Below, one piece after another: positions 53,569 to 61,901 of a stretch of 61,908 nt of DNA. Under the pieces are notes generated by a model. It was not told where the DNA came from. It made no database searches and saw nothing but the letters and a program-made list of their open reading frames with translations. Within the stretch, counting starts at the first letter, position 1, and every line of letters starts with the position of its first letter. The stretch covers positions 1 through 61,908 of the forward strand of contig NCAT01000011.1 in NCBI GenBank assembly GCA_002255575.1, in the 5' to 3' direction. The translations under genes and the position numbers were made by a program. Origin of the DNA: Acidocella sp. 20-57-95 (lineage in GTDB: Bacteria > Pseudomonadota > Alphaproteobacteria > Acetobacterales > Acetobacteraceae).

Positions 53569-54471
53569 TCATACCATCCGCGCATGGACCGCTTGCACGG
53601 CGAGGCGTTGTTCGGCGACTTGAGCCTTCATCGATTTTTGCAGTTTCTCGAAGCCGCGCACTTCGATCTGGCGCACACGTTCGCGCGAGATGTTGTATTG
53701 CTGCGAGAGGTCTTCGAGGGTTGTCGGGTTATCCTTCAAGCGACGCTCGATAAGAATGTGGCGTTCGCGGTCTGAAAGAGTTTTCAGTGCGGTCGCGAGC
53801 AGGGCTTTGCGGCCGGTGAGTTCTTCACGGTCGGCCAGCTCGGTTTCCTGGGAGTCGCTGTCATCGACCAGCCAATCCTGCCATTCGCCTTCACCGTCCA
53901 TTTTGATGGGGGCATTGAGCGAGCTGTCAGCAGAGGAGAGGCGGCGATTCATATTCACCACATCCTGTTCAGGCACGTCCAGAAGATGGGCGATTTTCGC
54001 CACATGCTCCGGCTTCATATCGCCATCATCAATCGCCTGCATTTGGCCTTTTAGGCGGCGCAGATTGAAGAACAGCTTTTTCTGCGCAGCCGTGGTGCCC
54101 ATTTTTACCAGCGACCAGGAATGTAGAATATATTCCTGAATAGCCGCACGGATCCACCACATGGCGTAGGTGGAAAGGCGGAAGCCGCGGTCGGGGTCGA
54201 AGCGTTTCACTGCCTGCATCATCCCGACATTACCTTCGGAAATCAGCTCACCAACCGGTAAGCCGTAGCCGCGATAGCCCATCGCGATTTTGGCAACGAG
54301 CCGCAGATGCGCATTCACCAGCGTATGGGCGGCTTTATTGTCGCCTTGGTCGCGCCAGGCGCGGGCCAACCGTTCTTCTTCCTCATGGCTGAGCATGGGG
54401 AACTTGCGAATTTGTTGCATATAACGCGTCAGACTGACGTCGGGCGCGATCATGGTCATGGTGGAGGCCAT
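53569..54471 (-). CDS. rpoH: Heat-shock sigma factor RpoH (sigma-32)
   Basis: 300 residues. Region 2 (ERLARAWRDQGDNKAAHTLVNAHLRLVAKIA and FDPDRGFRLSTYAMWWIRAAIQEYIL), the RpoH box QKKLFFNLRRLKGQ, and region 4 (LSDRERHILIERRL and YNISRERVRQIE). The box distinguishes it from RpoD. The ATG at 54471 has AAGGAG upstream. The 240-base leader to rluD has no gene; mRNA structure could control translation as in E. coli, but none was confirmed. Confidence 0.95.
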   Translation of the reverse strand: MASTMTMIAPDVSLTRYMQQIRKFPMLSHEEEERLARAWRDQGDNKAAHTLVNAHLRLVAKIAMGYRGYGLPVGELISEGNVGMMQAVKRFDPDRGFRLSTYAMWWIRAAIQEYILHSWSLVKMGTTAAQKKLFFNLRRLKGQMQAIDDGDMKPEHVAKIAHLLDVPEQDVVNMNRRLSSADSSLNAPIKMDGEGEWQDWLVDDSDSQETELADREELTGRKALLATALKTLSDRERHILIERRLKDNPTTLEDLSQQYNISRERVRQIEVRGFEKLQKSMKAQVAEQRLAVQAVHARMV

Positions 54472-54711
54472 TGGGTGGAAACTCCTTGTTGCATTTTTGT
54501 GTGCGCGCCAGAAAACCCGAAGCGCCAACAGAAAACTATGTATGCTTCAAAACCTTACCGGATAATGTTTGCGCCGCATCATCACGAAGCCGGGAGACCC
54601 CTTAAAAGGCAGTAACCCGAAAGACATAATAACGCGCCATTAGTCCGGCAACTTTTCAATAGCTGTATAGTAATCGGCAACGACGCGCAGCGTCAATGAT
54701 AAAAGGGACTG

Positions 54712-55695
54712 TTATAGTCCGGTTTCCATCACGTCTATGAGATGTAGGAAGTCTGCGGGCGGTGGTATTTCAAAGCGTAACGTCTCACCGGTGCCGGGGT
54801 GAAAAAAACCAAGAATTTCAGCATGTAAGGCTTGGCGCGGAAAGTCCAAAGCGAAGCTGCGGGCGGGTTCGCTGAGACCCTTGGCGGCGGCGGGGCGGCG
54901 TTTGAGATAGACCGGATCCCCCACCAGCGGATGGCCGACATGTGCCAAATGCACCCGGATTTGGTGGGTGCGGCCGGTGGCGAGCTTGCAGGAAATGAGC
55001 GCAGCGGCGGCGCCAAAGGGACGGATTAGGCTATAATTTGTTAGTGCCGGTTTACCATTGCGGGTCACGACAGCCATCCGTTTACGCTCCCGCGGGTCGC
55101 GGCCGATATCGCCTTCAATGGTGCCGGAAGACGGGTTGGGCAGGCCCCAGCAGATGGCGCGGTATTGCCGGTCGATATCGCGGGCGGCAAAGGCGGCTGA
55201 CAAAGCGGTGTGCACCGGCTCGGTTTTGGCCACCACCATGATGCCGGATGTGTCTTTATCGAGCCGGTGGACGATGCCGGGGCGCTTTTCGCCGCCAATA
55301 CCGGTGAGGCTGTCGCCGCAATGGGCGATGAGGGCGTTTACCAGGGTGCCATCCGGGTTGCCGGGGGCAGGGTGAACGACAATGCCCGCCGGCTTATCGA
55401 GCACCAGCAAATATTTATCCTCATAGAGAATCGGGAAATCAATGGCCTGCCCTTGCGGCGTGGCGGGCGCAGCGGTGGGGATTGAAAGGCTATAAATGAT
55501 GCCCGCCTGCACGGATTCTGAGGCGTCGTTGGTGACAACCCCGTTACGGGTTACCGCGCCTTCGAGGATCAGCCCCTTGACGCGCGAGCGTGAGATGGTG
55601 CCGATGCTACGCCCTAGAAATGCGTCGAGCCGTAACCCGGAATCAGCCGGCGTGGCCTGCACGGTGATAGGATGATGTAATGAGCGGTCAGGCAC
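54712..55695 (-). CDS. rluD: 23S rRNA pseudouridine synthase RluD
   Basis: 327 residues. N-terminal S4 domain (GLRLDAFLGRSIGTISRSRVKGLI), catalytic HRLDKDTSGIMVVAKT with the conserved Asp, and TGRTHQIRVHLAHVGHPLVGDPVY. It makes pseudouridines in helix 69 of 23S rRNA. The start is uncertain: GTG 55695 overlaps the divergent gene by 16 bases, and GTG 55662 is another option; neither has a clear ribosome binding site. Confidence 0.93.
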   Translation of the reverse strand: MPDRSLHHPITVQATPADSGLRLDAFLGRSIGTISRSRVKGLILEGAVTRNGVVTNDASESVQAGIIYSLSIPTAAPATPQGQAIDFPILYEDKYLLVLDKPAGIVVHPAPGNPDGTLVNALIAHCGDSLTGIGGEKRPGIVHRLDKDTSGIMVVAKTEPVHTALSAAFAARDIDRQYRAICWGLPNPSSGTIEGDIGRDPRERKRMAVVTRNGKPALTNYSLIRPFGAAAALISCKLATGRTHQIRVHLAHVGHPLVGDPVYLKRRPAAAKGLSEPARSFALDFPRQALHAEILGFFHPGTGETLRFEIPPPADFLHLIDVMETGL

Positions 55696-56030
55696 AAAAA
55701 CACGATAATTTGCGCGGGTTGAAGGCGCTGGTGACGGTTTTGGGCGTGCTGATCGTACTCGGCACGGCTTTTGTCATCGGGACAGTCATCAAACGCTTTT
55801 ACGCCAAACCGGTGGCAGCGTCGATGACGATGCCGGTTAGTGCCGTGATTCCAGGCGAATCGCAGGTGGTATTGCCGCCGGGGGCGCTGGCGCCGGGTGA
55901 TCACATTGCTGGCATTGCCGGGGCAGGGGGCGTGTTTGCAGTGTGGGTCAGCGGGGCCGGCGGCGATAGGCTGCTGCTGCTGAACCCGCAGACCGGGGCG
56001 GTAAGTACGGCGCTGGGACCGGCAAAGTGA
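55680..56030 (+). CDS. Single-pass membrane protein (DUF6476-like)
   Basis: 116 residues. One membrane helix (residues about 17-36, ALVTVLGVLIVLGTAFVIGT) is followed by a periplasmic-like beta-rich domain (SQVVLPPGALAPGDHI, GGVFAVWV, DRLLLLNPQTG). It resembles small alphaproteobacterial proteins found next to rluD that I believe are named DUF6476; that name is from memory. Overlaps the DUF2256 gene by four bases. Confidence 0.7.
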   Translation: MSGQAQKHDNLRGLKALVTVLGVLIVLGTAFVIGTVIKRFYAKPVAASMTMPVSAVIPGESQVVLPPGALAPGDHIAGIAGAGGVFAVWVSGAGGDRLLLLNPQTGAVSTALGPAK

Positions 56031-56185
56031 AGAAAAGTGAACTGCCAGAGAAGCTTTGCGCCGCCTGTGGCCGGCCGTTTGCGTGGCGGCGCAAGTGGGC
56101 GAAGGTATGGGACGAGGTGAAATACTGCTCGGATGCCTGCCGATCTGGTAAGCGGGAGGCGGCTATGAAACGTGCGGGAAAGTAA
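56027..56185 (+). CDS. DUF2256 zinc-finger-like small protein
   Basis: A 52-residue protein that starts at GTG 56027, overlapping the previous stop as GTGA. It carries CAACGRPFAWRRKWAKVWDE followed by YCSDACR: two Cys pairs (CxxC and CxxxC), typical of DUF2256. The Cys arrangement suggests zinc binding. Function unknown. It ends 54 bases before tRNA-Glu. Confidence 0.85.
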   Translation: MKKSELPEKLCAACGRPFAWRRKWAKVWDEVKYCSDACRSGKREAAMKRAGK

Positions 56186-56239
56186 TCGCACTGTAAGACT
56201 TGAATTATCTTTCACTCTCCTCTAGACCGCCCAAGCCTC

Positions 56240-56315
56240 GTCCCGTTCGTCTAGAGGCCCAGGACACTGCCCTTTCACGGCGGCGACAGGGGTTCGAATC
56301 CCCTACGGGACGCCA
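56240..56315 (+). tRNA. tRNA-Glu (TTC)
   Basis: 76 bases with encoded CCA. The acceptor GTCCCGT pairs with ACGGGAC. The anticodon loop is CTTTCAC, so the anticodon is TTC. T arm: AGGGG-TTCGAAT-CCCCT. The sequence changes character right after its 3' end, as expected for a tRNA used as an integration site. Confidence 0.95.
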
Positions 56316-56347
56316 AGGCTTTTCAAGCACTTATAGGCTTTATTTGT

Positions 56348-56393
56348 TACGGATTACGATTTGTACGGCATACATACGGCATATACGGTACGG
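56348..56393 (+). repeat. TACGG repeats next to the tRNA-Glu attachment region
   Basis: TACGG occurs at 56348, 56364, 56375, 56384 and 56389, and TACGA at 56355; two copies extend to TACGGCATA (56364 and 56375). Short direct repeats beside a tRNA 3' end resemble integrase arm or accessory sites. The rest of the 427-base gap 56316-56742 has no convincing gene; a 41-codon frame near 56527 has no ribosome binding site. Confidence 0.6.
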
Positions 56394-56742
56394 AACAAGG
56401 CGGGATTCTAAATAATCTCACACGTTCGTGAAGTCAGTTTTTTCCCGCGCGTAGAGTGGTTATAGGCATAGGACTCATCAAGGTTCTTTGTGTTTTTTAT
56501 AGATATATAGCCGTTTTTAGCCACTAGATGCTCCTGATCGTTGCAAAAGCATCGGCAAGCATCAAGAGGGCATCAAGTTTGACCGATGCCATTAAGATTG
56601 GCCTGTTGTTGGGACGTTGGGTGGAATGCCGTTCGAACTCACTGAATTTGTGACTTTTTCGCAACACAATACTAAGAAGTAATTTAGGTGCGGATGATCA
56701 CGGCAAATTATTCCAAACACCGGGAACGGCAGGGGGACAGAA

Positions 56743-58161
56743 ATGCAGGCAGCAAAATCATGGGCTATTGCGGCGGGTTTCTTTGTGGCTCTGTACGCGC
56801 TCAGTTTCTCCTATGATCTCAATTATTTTTATCTCCGTGGCGGGGCGGTCTATGATGCCGGTTGGTTTTCCTGGTTGGCCAATAACGCTGTGTCGTGGCC
56901 CATGCTCAACCCACACTTTATTGGTGGTAATTTTCTTGCCATTCACGCTTCTTTTATATTCTTCCTAACAACACTGATTCTGCATCCGGTTCTTAGCATC
57001 CCGGAAGTGGTTCGATTTTCGTTGTTGTTTTCTCTTTGGGTACCATTATTCTGGCTTAGTATATTTCTCATCGTTCGCCGTTACTGGCTTGCAACACTTT
57101 TCACATTCAACGGTCTTAACCTTGCAATGTTGGGTTTTCCCCATATCGAAAGCTTCATTGTGCCGTTTGGTCTTTTATCGTTAGCCGTTTTTTTTCGCGT
57201 GCGCGGAGCTGTCGGCTTCATGCTCGCTCTGGTACCGTTGGGCCTTGCACTTTCGATCCGGGAAGATGCCGGATTCCATATCTTCATATGGATCACAGCT
57301 CTTCTTGCATGCCAATTTGCATCTAAAGGAACTTTAGATCGCGGCCTCATTGGTCTTGCCCTCATCGCACTAATCGGTAGTGTTGGTTCACTTTTACTGC
57401 AAAAGTTCATGGTGCCTGGCGGCGGCGGGCAGATCAACCAAATTTATTTCGGCCATCCGCTCTTCGCCGGCCTTACAGTCCACAGTCTGTTGCACCGATT
57501 GGTCTACTGGTCCACACGGCGCACATATATATTCTTGCCGCTAGCCATTATGGCCTTTATCGCCATTCGCCGCTGGGCGAATAGCAAATTCCTGCTCGTA
57601 GGTATTGGGGTCGCGCTACCGTGGCTTACTTTGTCACTAATCGCTGTCGCGTCCTCAGCAGGTAATCTTATGGATTATTACTGCTTTCCCTTGCTTTTCG
57701 CCTTCTTTTGGCCGCTCTTCCTCGCTGAAGTGTTAAACTTACCTGCGCTTCTGAATATTCAATTCGCCATGGGCGCTGCCTCTACCCTGATGTTCATTTT
57801 TTTTGGCGTGTTACCATTCGTTGGCGATGGTGGCCTGCATGATCGTGCTCCCTGGACCCATCTCGTTCCGCCGCGCCCAAGCTTAATCACAGCAACGCAA
57901 GCAGCCATCGCAAACAACCCCAATTCTATCTTTGACGATGGCGCCGCTAGCCTTATTGTCGGCGATTTGCGGTCAGGGCAGTTTGCTTTGAACGATACAT
58001 TTACACTCGCACAACTCTCGGCCGCCCGAACTTACATTCGCTTCGTAACGCCACCAGCCGCCTATATCGCGGATCAGGCTCACGTGCTCGATAAGATTTT
58101 CTCTGCCTGCAATGTTATCCCCTCGACACGACTGGAAGTCTGTCAGAGAACGAGCAGGTAG
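56743..58161 (+). CDS. DUF2079-like polytopic membrane protein
   Basis: 472 residues with roughly ten membrane helices. The loop after helix 1 (AVYDAGWFSWLANNA), the later LAIHASFIFFLTTLI, and SIREDAGFHIF match the DUF2079 pattern of an acidic residue, a His and an ED motif, which suggests a GT-C-like lipid-sugar transferase fold. AGGGGGA precedes the ATG. The gene looks less GC-rich than the flanks, consistent with transfer. It is a lone plus-strand gene in the element and may be cargo. The substrate is unknown. Confidence 0.7.
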   Translation: MQAAKSWAIAAGFFVALYALSFSYDLNYFYLRGGAVYDAGWFSWLANNAVSWPMLNPHFIGGNFLAIHASFIFFLTTLILHPVLSIPEVVRFSLLFSLWVPLFWLSIFLIVRRYWLATLFTFNGLNLAMLGFPHIESFIVPFGLLSLAVFFRVRGAVGFMLALVPLGLALSIREDAGFHIFIWITALLACQFASKGTLDRGLIGLALIALIGSVGSLLLQKFMVPGGGGQINQIYFGHPLFAGLTVHSLLHRLVYWSTRRTYIFLPLAIMAFIAIRRWANSKFLLVGIGVALPWLTLSLIAVASSAGNLMDYYCFPLLFAFFWPLFLAEVLNLPALLNIQFAMGAASTLMFIFFGVLPFVGDGGLHDRAPWTHLVPPRPSLITATQAAIANNPNSIFDDGAASLIVGDLRSGQFALNDTFTLAQLSAARTYIRFVTPPAAYIADQAHVLDKIFSACNVIPSTRLEVCQRTSR

Positions 58162-58182
58162 GTAAAGTTTGTTACTTCGGGC

Positions 58183-58851
58183 CTAACCCCTCGCCAGCAC
58201 GTTCCGAACGGTAGAATCATGCCACATTCCACCTCGCGCGGTGCGGATGCCTCTTGCGTTTAATGCCTGGGCAATGGCGCGGCCTGTTGTGGCCCCGCTG
58301 GCCTGTATCTGGTGAATGATTGGCAGGATGTTGGCGGCGAAGGCTTCGGCCCCGGCAGCGTTCGCGGCAGCGCCGAGGCTTTGCGCTTCGTGCAGGTTCG
58401 TGCGGTTGCCCAGAAAGGCCCCTTGCGCCTTTTTGGCACCCAGGGCGGCGCGGGTGCGGTCGGCAATCATGCCCCGTTCCTTCTCTGCCAAGGCGGCATA
58501 AATATGCAACATAAACGGGTCGGCATCGGCCCCTAGTTCGGTCACAATGAACGGCACCCGCTGGGCCATCATGCCGGAGATAAAAGCCACGTCACGGCTA
58601 AGGCGGCAGAGTTTGGCAACCACGATGGCAGCTTTGCTCTTGCGGGCTTGGGCAAGGGCGGCAGCCAATACCGGGCGGCGGTCGATGGCATCGGCACCCT
58701 TGCCGGTTTCAATTTCGATATGCTCGGCAACGATCTCGCAACCTTCGGCAGCAGCGAACCGGGCGATGGCTTCCCGCTGGGCTTCAATGCCCAGGCCGGA
58801 CTTGCCTTGCTTGCCGGTGCTAACCCTAATGTATGAGATAATCTGCCGCAT
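58183..58851 (-). CDS. Serine recombinase (resolvase/invertase family)
   Basis: 222 residues. The resolvase catalytic domain has YIRVSTGKQ with nucleophile Ser11 and Arg9, and KLCRLSRD with Arg83/Arg86. The long helix [16 protein letters not shown] is followed by a short recombinase-type C-terminal DNA-binding domain ([30 protein letters not shown]). It is too short to be a large serine integrase, so it may resolve, invert or mobilise DNA. The ATG at 58851 matches the family N terminus; the frame opens at 58878. A near-palindrome lies about 43 bases upstream. Confidence 0.9.
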   Translation of the reverse strand: MRQIISYIRVSTGKQGKSGLGIEAQREAIARFAAAEGCEIVAEHIEIETGKGADAIDRRPVLAAALAQARKSKAAIVVAKLCRLSRDVAFISGMMAQRVPFIVTELGADADPFMLHIYAALAEKERGMIADRTRAALGAKKAQGAFLGNRTNLHEAQSLGAAANAAGAEAFAANILPIIHQIQASGATTGRAIAQALNARGIRTARGGMWHDSTVRNVLARG

Positions 58852-58893
58852 TGCCTTGCCCCCGGTGAGTATGAGCAAACTCTATACGCTCAT

Positions 58894-58915
58894 ATAAGGT
58901 TTGTGCAAGCCTTAT
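58894..58915. promoter_or_regulatory. Near-palindrome upstream of the serine recombinase
   Basis: ATAAGGTTTG-TG-CAAGCCTTAT: ten pairs, one of them T-G, around a central TG. It may be an operator of the recombinase or a crossover half-site pair. The rest of 58852-59029 holds no gene. Confidence 0.45.
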
Positions 58916-59029
58916 TTGTCCGGCTTTGTGCGGTGGCGTCCGGTGTTGTTTTTGTTTTTTAGGACATTAGGTTTTGTGAGCGGCGCTAACTTTCTGGCGA
59001 ACCGACACCCGCGCGGGGCTTAAATTGGC

Positions 59030-59272
59030 TTATTTGGCGTCATCAGTCCTAACGGTGAGAATTTCTGCCGCCTGTAAAAACGGCATCAGGGCAGCTTGTA
59101 GGGCATCGGGTTCAAGGCGGGCTTTGATGATGGCATCGATCTGCACTGTTGCTTCATACAGCTTACGCCGTGCAGCGATTGCCTGCTCCCGTGTCGTTCG
59201 TGCGGTGCCAGGGGCGGCGGTTCGGTCATTCATTTTCTGCCGGACAAAGCCGGTGGGTTTTGGTTCGATCAT
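59030..59272 (-). CDS. Small helical protein of unknown function in the element
   Basis: Not recognised. 80 residues, mostly charged and helix-forming (TREQAIAARRKLYEATVQID and PDALQAALMPFLQAAEIL). The ATG at 59272 has AAAGGA 8 bases upstream. It lies between the AAA+ ATPase gene and the recombinase on the same strand. It might be a regulator or replication accessory protein; nothing in the sequence proves it. Confidence 0.6.
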   Translation of the reverse strand: MIEPKPTGFVRQKMNDRTAAPGTARTTREQAIAARRKLYEATVQIDAIIKARLEPDALQAALMPFLQAAEILTVRTDDAK

Positions 59273-59341
59273 GGAGGATTCCTTTTTGAGAAAGGGGAAG
59301 GCTGCCCCGGTCATAGCTGGTTCACCATGCCGGGGACTGGT

Positions 59342-60895
59342 TTAATGCTGGTCGATCTTTTTCAACTGGTACGTTGCGCCGGTCCACGTTCCTGCCGCTT
59401 CCTGTCTGGTGAGGACGAACCCCGCCGCGCGGGTGCCGTGCATCTTGCTGAAATAAGCGGCGCGGAATTGTCTGCCTCTGCATTGCGGGTCTGCGATGTT
59501 CTTCACGTCATCGCAAAGTTCCTCAACCCGTATGGGGTCGGACTGGTGATGCTGGTCCCATGTCTCGAACAATTCAACCAGTCGCACCCGGCGCGGGTCA
59601 CGGGCTTTGGCTTTGCTGATCTGTGCAACCGGGTCGGTGCAGCCCAAACTCATAAGCGGGTCACGCACCCAGCTTGCCCATGTCTCAAACGAACCGAACG
59701 GCTTGCCACGTTCGAGGCTTGCTTCATTCTGCCTGCCAAAACGCCAGATAATCAGGGCGGCGGTAAGTAGTTCCGCGCGGCGGGCTTTAATGCCAGCCAG
59801 AAAAACGTCACGGCCCGGAAAGTCGCGGGCTTCGGGGTCATCGCACTTGGGGTCTAGTTCGCAAGCCAAAAAGCGCCGGGCTAAGTCTTCGGATACGCTC
59901 AACCCGTTGCCGGTAATGGCTATAAATGCTGTGCTATTCAGTGCCACCATTTTAGTCTGCCCGAATACTCGAACCCGTGCCGGTCGTTCGGTGATGACAC
60001 TGGCCAGGGTATCGGATTTTAATGCCATGCTGTTTGCATTGTCCAGAAACAGCGCAACCCCGGCCTGCATCAATTCGGAGGCTATGCGTTTGTCGAGTTC
60101 GGCTTTATCGCTGCCGGTGGTGAACGCGGCAGGCGGGGAACCGAACGCGATGGCGCAGATTGCTTGCACCAGCAAGCCCTTACCAGAACCGGCCCCGGAT
60201 ACGTCCGGCGCGGTGATGATAAGCCCAGGTGCAAGCGAGAGTGAGGCGCGGCAGATAGCGGTAAGCAACCCGCATATCAGGGCGGTTTCAGCTTCGCCAG
60301 GTGGCTTGTCAGTGTCCACTACATCGAGGTCATGCGCGGTAATCCGCTGGCCATCCGCGAAGGGGAATGTGGCGAATGTTTCCCTAATCGTTCGCAATGC
60401 GACTTGTGCATCGGCTTTGCTAGGCTTGGCCGGAATCCGAACAGCGGGGACGTTGTGGCACCATAGGCCTGTGGCATCATCGAAGCCCGTTGCGGTGTGT
60501 ATTGTGCCGTCATCGCGCAGCATAGGTGCGCTTGCCGTGCCGTTCAATTTTGGAAAACCTTCGGCAGTATCAACTAGCATTTTTGCAGCACGTTCGGGGA
60601 ATGTGATTGGCTTTTCTTTGCCATCTTTATCCATTGTGACGGGGTGGCAAAGTTCGTGAATCCGCATTGTCGCGGCGTGGTGCGTGAAGGGGCTGATACG
60701 CACCGGCTGGTCGGGTGCGGCGGTAACTTGCACCAGCAGCCCGCCCATATCGTAAACCTGCCCGGTTTTTATCAGCAGGTCGGCAGCGGCTTTGACGGCG
60801 GCGGGCAGGTCGCCGGTATCAATTAGCAGGTCCGGCAGTAGCGCGCGGCTCATGGTTGCAGCGGCAGCGGCTTGGGGGTCGGTGTGAAAGTTCAT
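59342..60895 (-). CDS. AAA+/SF3-like replication ATPase with atypical P-loop
   Basis: 517 residues. The N-terminal part (about 1-200) is unassigned. An ATPase core follows: P-loop SGAGSGKG with Lys239 but Gly240 where Ser/Thr is usual, Walker B LFLDNAN with Asp285, sensor-like AITGN (326-330), and SEDLARRFL with candidate Arg finger R340/R341. A C-terminal wing follows. It is coupled to the prim-pol gene by a four-base overlap, the arrangement of plasmid and phage primase-helicase pairs. It could instead belong to the DUF927-like family. Helicase activity is inferred. Confidence 0.7.
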   Translation of the reverse strand: MNFHTDPQAAAAATMSRALLPDLLIDTGDLPAAVKAAADLLIKTGQVYDMGGLLVQVTAAPDQPVRISPFTHHAATMRIHELCHPVTMDKDGKEKPITFPERAAKMLVDTAEGFPKLNGTASAPMLRDDGTIHTATGFDDATGLWCHNVPAVRIPAKPSKADAQVALRTIRETFATFPFADGQRITAHDLDVVDTDKPPGEAETALICGLLTAICRASLSLAPGLIITAPDVSGAGSGKGLLVQAICAIAFGSPPAAFTTGSDKAELDKRIASELMQAGVALFLDNANSMALKSDTLASVITERPARVRVFGQTKMVALNSTAFIAITGNGLSVSEDLARRFLACELDPKCDDPEARDFPGRDVFLAGIKARRAELLTAALIIWRFGRQNEASLERGKPFGSFETWASWVRDPLMSLGCTDPVAQISKAKARDPRRVRLVELFETWDQHHQSDPIRVEELCDDVKNIADPQCRGRQFRAAYFSKMHGTRAAGFVLTRQEAAGTWTGATYQLKKIDQH

Positions 60896-61641
60896 GCCCG
60901 CCTCCCGCTCAATGCTGATTGTGCCGTTCGGCGGGCTTCCTGCACCGGCAACCCTGCTTGGCTGCCAGCTTGTTCGAGTAGGGCGGCGGCATAGGTTTCA
61001 TTGAATGTGCCGTGCTGCACTTGTTCGGCAAGCCTGCAACCCGCCCAAAATAGGCGCGCGTTGCGCTGTCCTTCGCCGGCATCGATAACCCAGCGCATTA
61101 ACTTGCGAATACTGGCATCATCGGGCACGCGCGGCGGGGCAGGGGGGCGCTCTGGGCGTTTTTCCGGCCGGTTGGTAAGCCAGAAAGGCCAAGGCGCTAC
61201 AGGGGCTTCTATAAGGGTTTTATAGCCATGTGCCGCCCAGGCGATGACATAGCCAGCATCGGCGCGAACATCGATGCCCTTTATGCCCATAAGGCCGGTG
61301 GTGCAGCGCAATCCGGGCGGGTGCTGAAAGTAGCAATGCCAGCCATCGGAACGGGTGCTGATCGTTAGCGTTTTAAGTGCATCTGCGTGGTGCCAATACC
61401 ATTCGGCGGCTTCGGGGTGTTTTGTGGCGTCAATGTCCAGAACAGCAATGCCGCTGGCCTCCCCGGTCGGGAAGGCTATCAGCGGGCCGGGGTGTTTCTC
61501 CCCTAGCAGGCGGATGCCTTGGGCGGTGCTACTAGCATCATAGAACCCGCGCGGTGATGTTGGCCGTTTCATGCCGTTGCAAAAAAACAGCGGGAAGCCG
61601 GTTTTTGCATGATAGGCTAGGGCAAGGTCGATTGTGTTCAT
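60892..61641 (-). CDS. Prim-pol (bifunctional DNA primase/polymerase) domain protein
   Basis: 249 residues. The prim-pol catalytic pattern is visible: Asp69-x-Asp71 in AVLDIDATKH, His102 in SDGWHCYFQHP, and Asp124 in KGIDVRADAGYVIA. A proline-rich linker (about 158-174) leads to a helical C-terminal domain with GEGQRNARLFWAG, similar to PriCT-type domains. It can prime and extend DNA from the origin of a mobile replicon. The ATG at 61641 overlaps the stop of the upstream small gene by four bases. Confidence 0.85.
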   Translation of the reverse strand: MNTIDLALAYHAKTGFPLFFCNGMKRPTSPRGFYDASSTAQGIRLLGEKHPGPLIAFPTGEASGIAVLDIDATKHPEAAEWYWHHADALKTLTISTRSDGWHCYFQHPPGLRCTTGLMGIKGIDVRADAGYVIAWAAHGYKTLIEAPVAPWPFWLTNRPEKRPERPPAPPRVPDDASIRKLMRWVIDAGEGQRNARLFWAGCRLAEQVQHGTFNETYAAALLEQAGSQAGLPVQEARRTAQSALSGRRA

Positions 61642-61901
61642 GCTGCACCCCGCATGGCATTGGTGATGGTGACGGCAATGCGTCGGCAATGTTCGGCTTC
61701 CCGTTTAGCATTTTCCCGAATGAGAGGGTCAGGCTCACGGCGGTTTTCAAGCCACTCGGCGCGGCTCTGGAGGCTTCGCACGGCGCGGCGCATGTCAGCC
61801 ACCGGCAACAGCATACGGGCAGTTATGCGGCGCTCATTGGCCTGCATCTTGCCGATAATTCGGCCTTCGAGTCGTTCGGCTTTGTCTTTGTAATTTTGCA
61901 T
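61638..61901 (-). CDS. Small basic coiled-coil-like protein upstream of prim-pol
   Basis: 87 residues, rich in Arg and Glu, predicted mainly helical (ERLEGRIIGKMQANERRITA and SRAEWLENRREPDPLIRENA). Not recognised. It overlaps the prim-pol start by four bases (ATGA), so it is probably co-translated. The ATG at 61901 is 7 bases from the window edge, so an alternative upstream start cannot be excluded. Confidence 0.6.
   Translation of the reverse strand: MQNYKDKAERLEGRIIGKMQANERRITARMLLPVADMRRAVRSLQSRAEWLENRREPDPLIRENAKREAEHCRRIAVTITNAMRGAA

Noticed and set aside
56348..56393. CRISPR-like reading of the TACGG repeats
   Set aside because: The repeats are only five to nine bases and unevenly spaced; no spacers or cas genes.
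56527..56652. Possible 41-codon gene in the gap before the DUF2079-like gene
   Set aside because: No ribosome binding site, no recognisable sequence, and local repeats of GCATC.
58183..58851. Large serine integrase of a prophage
   Set aside because: At 222 residues it lacks the large zinc-ribbon and coiled-coil domains; no phage structural genes are seen.
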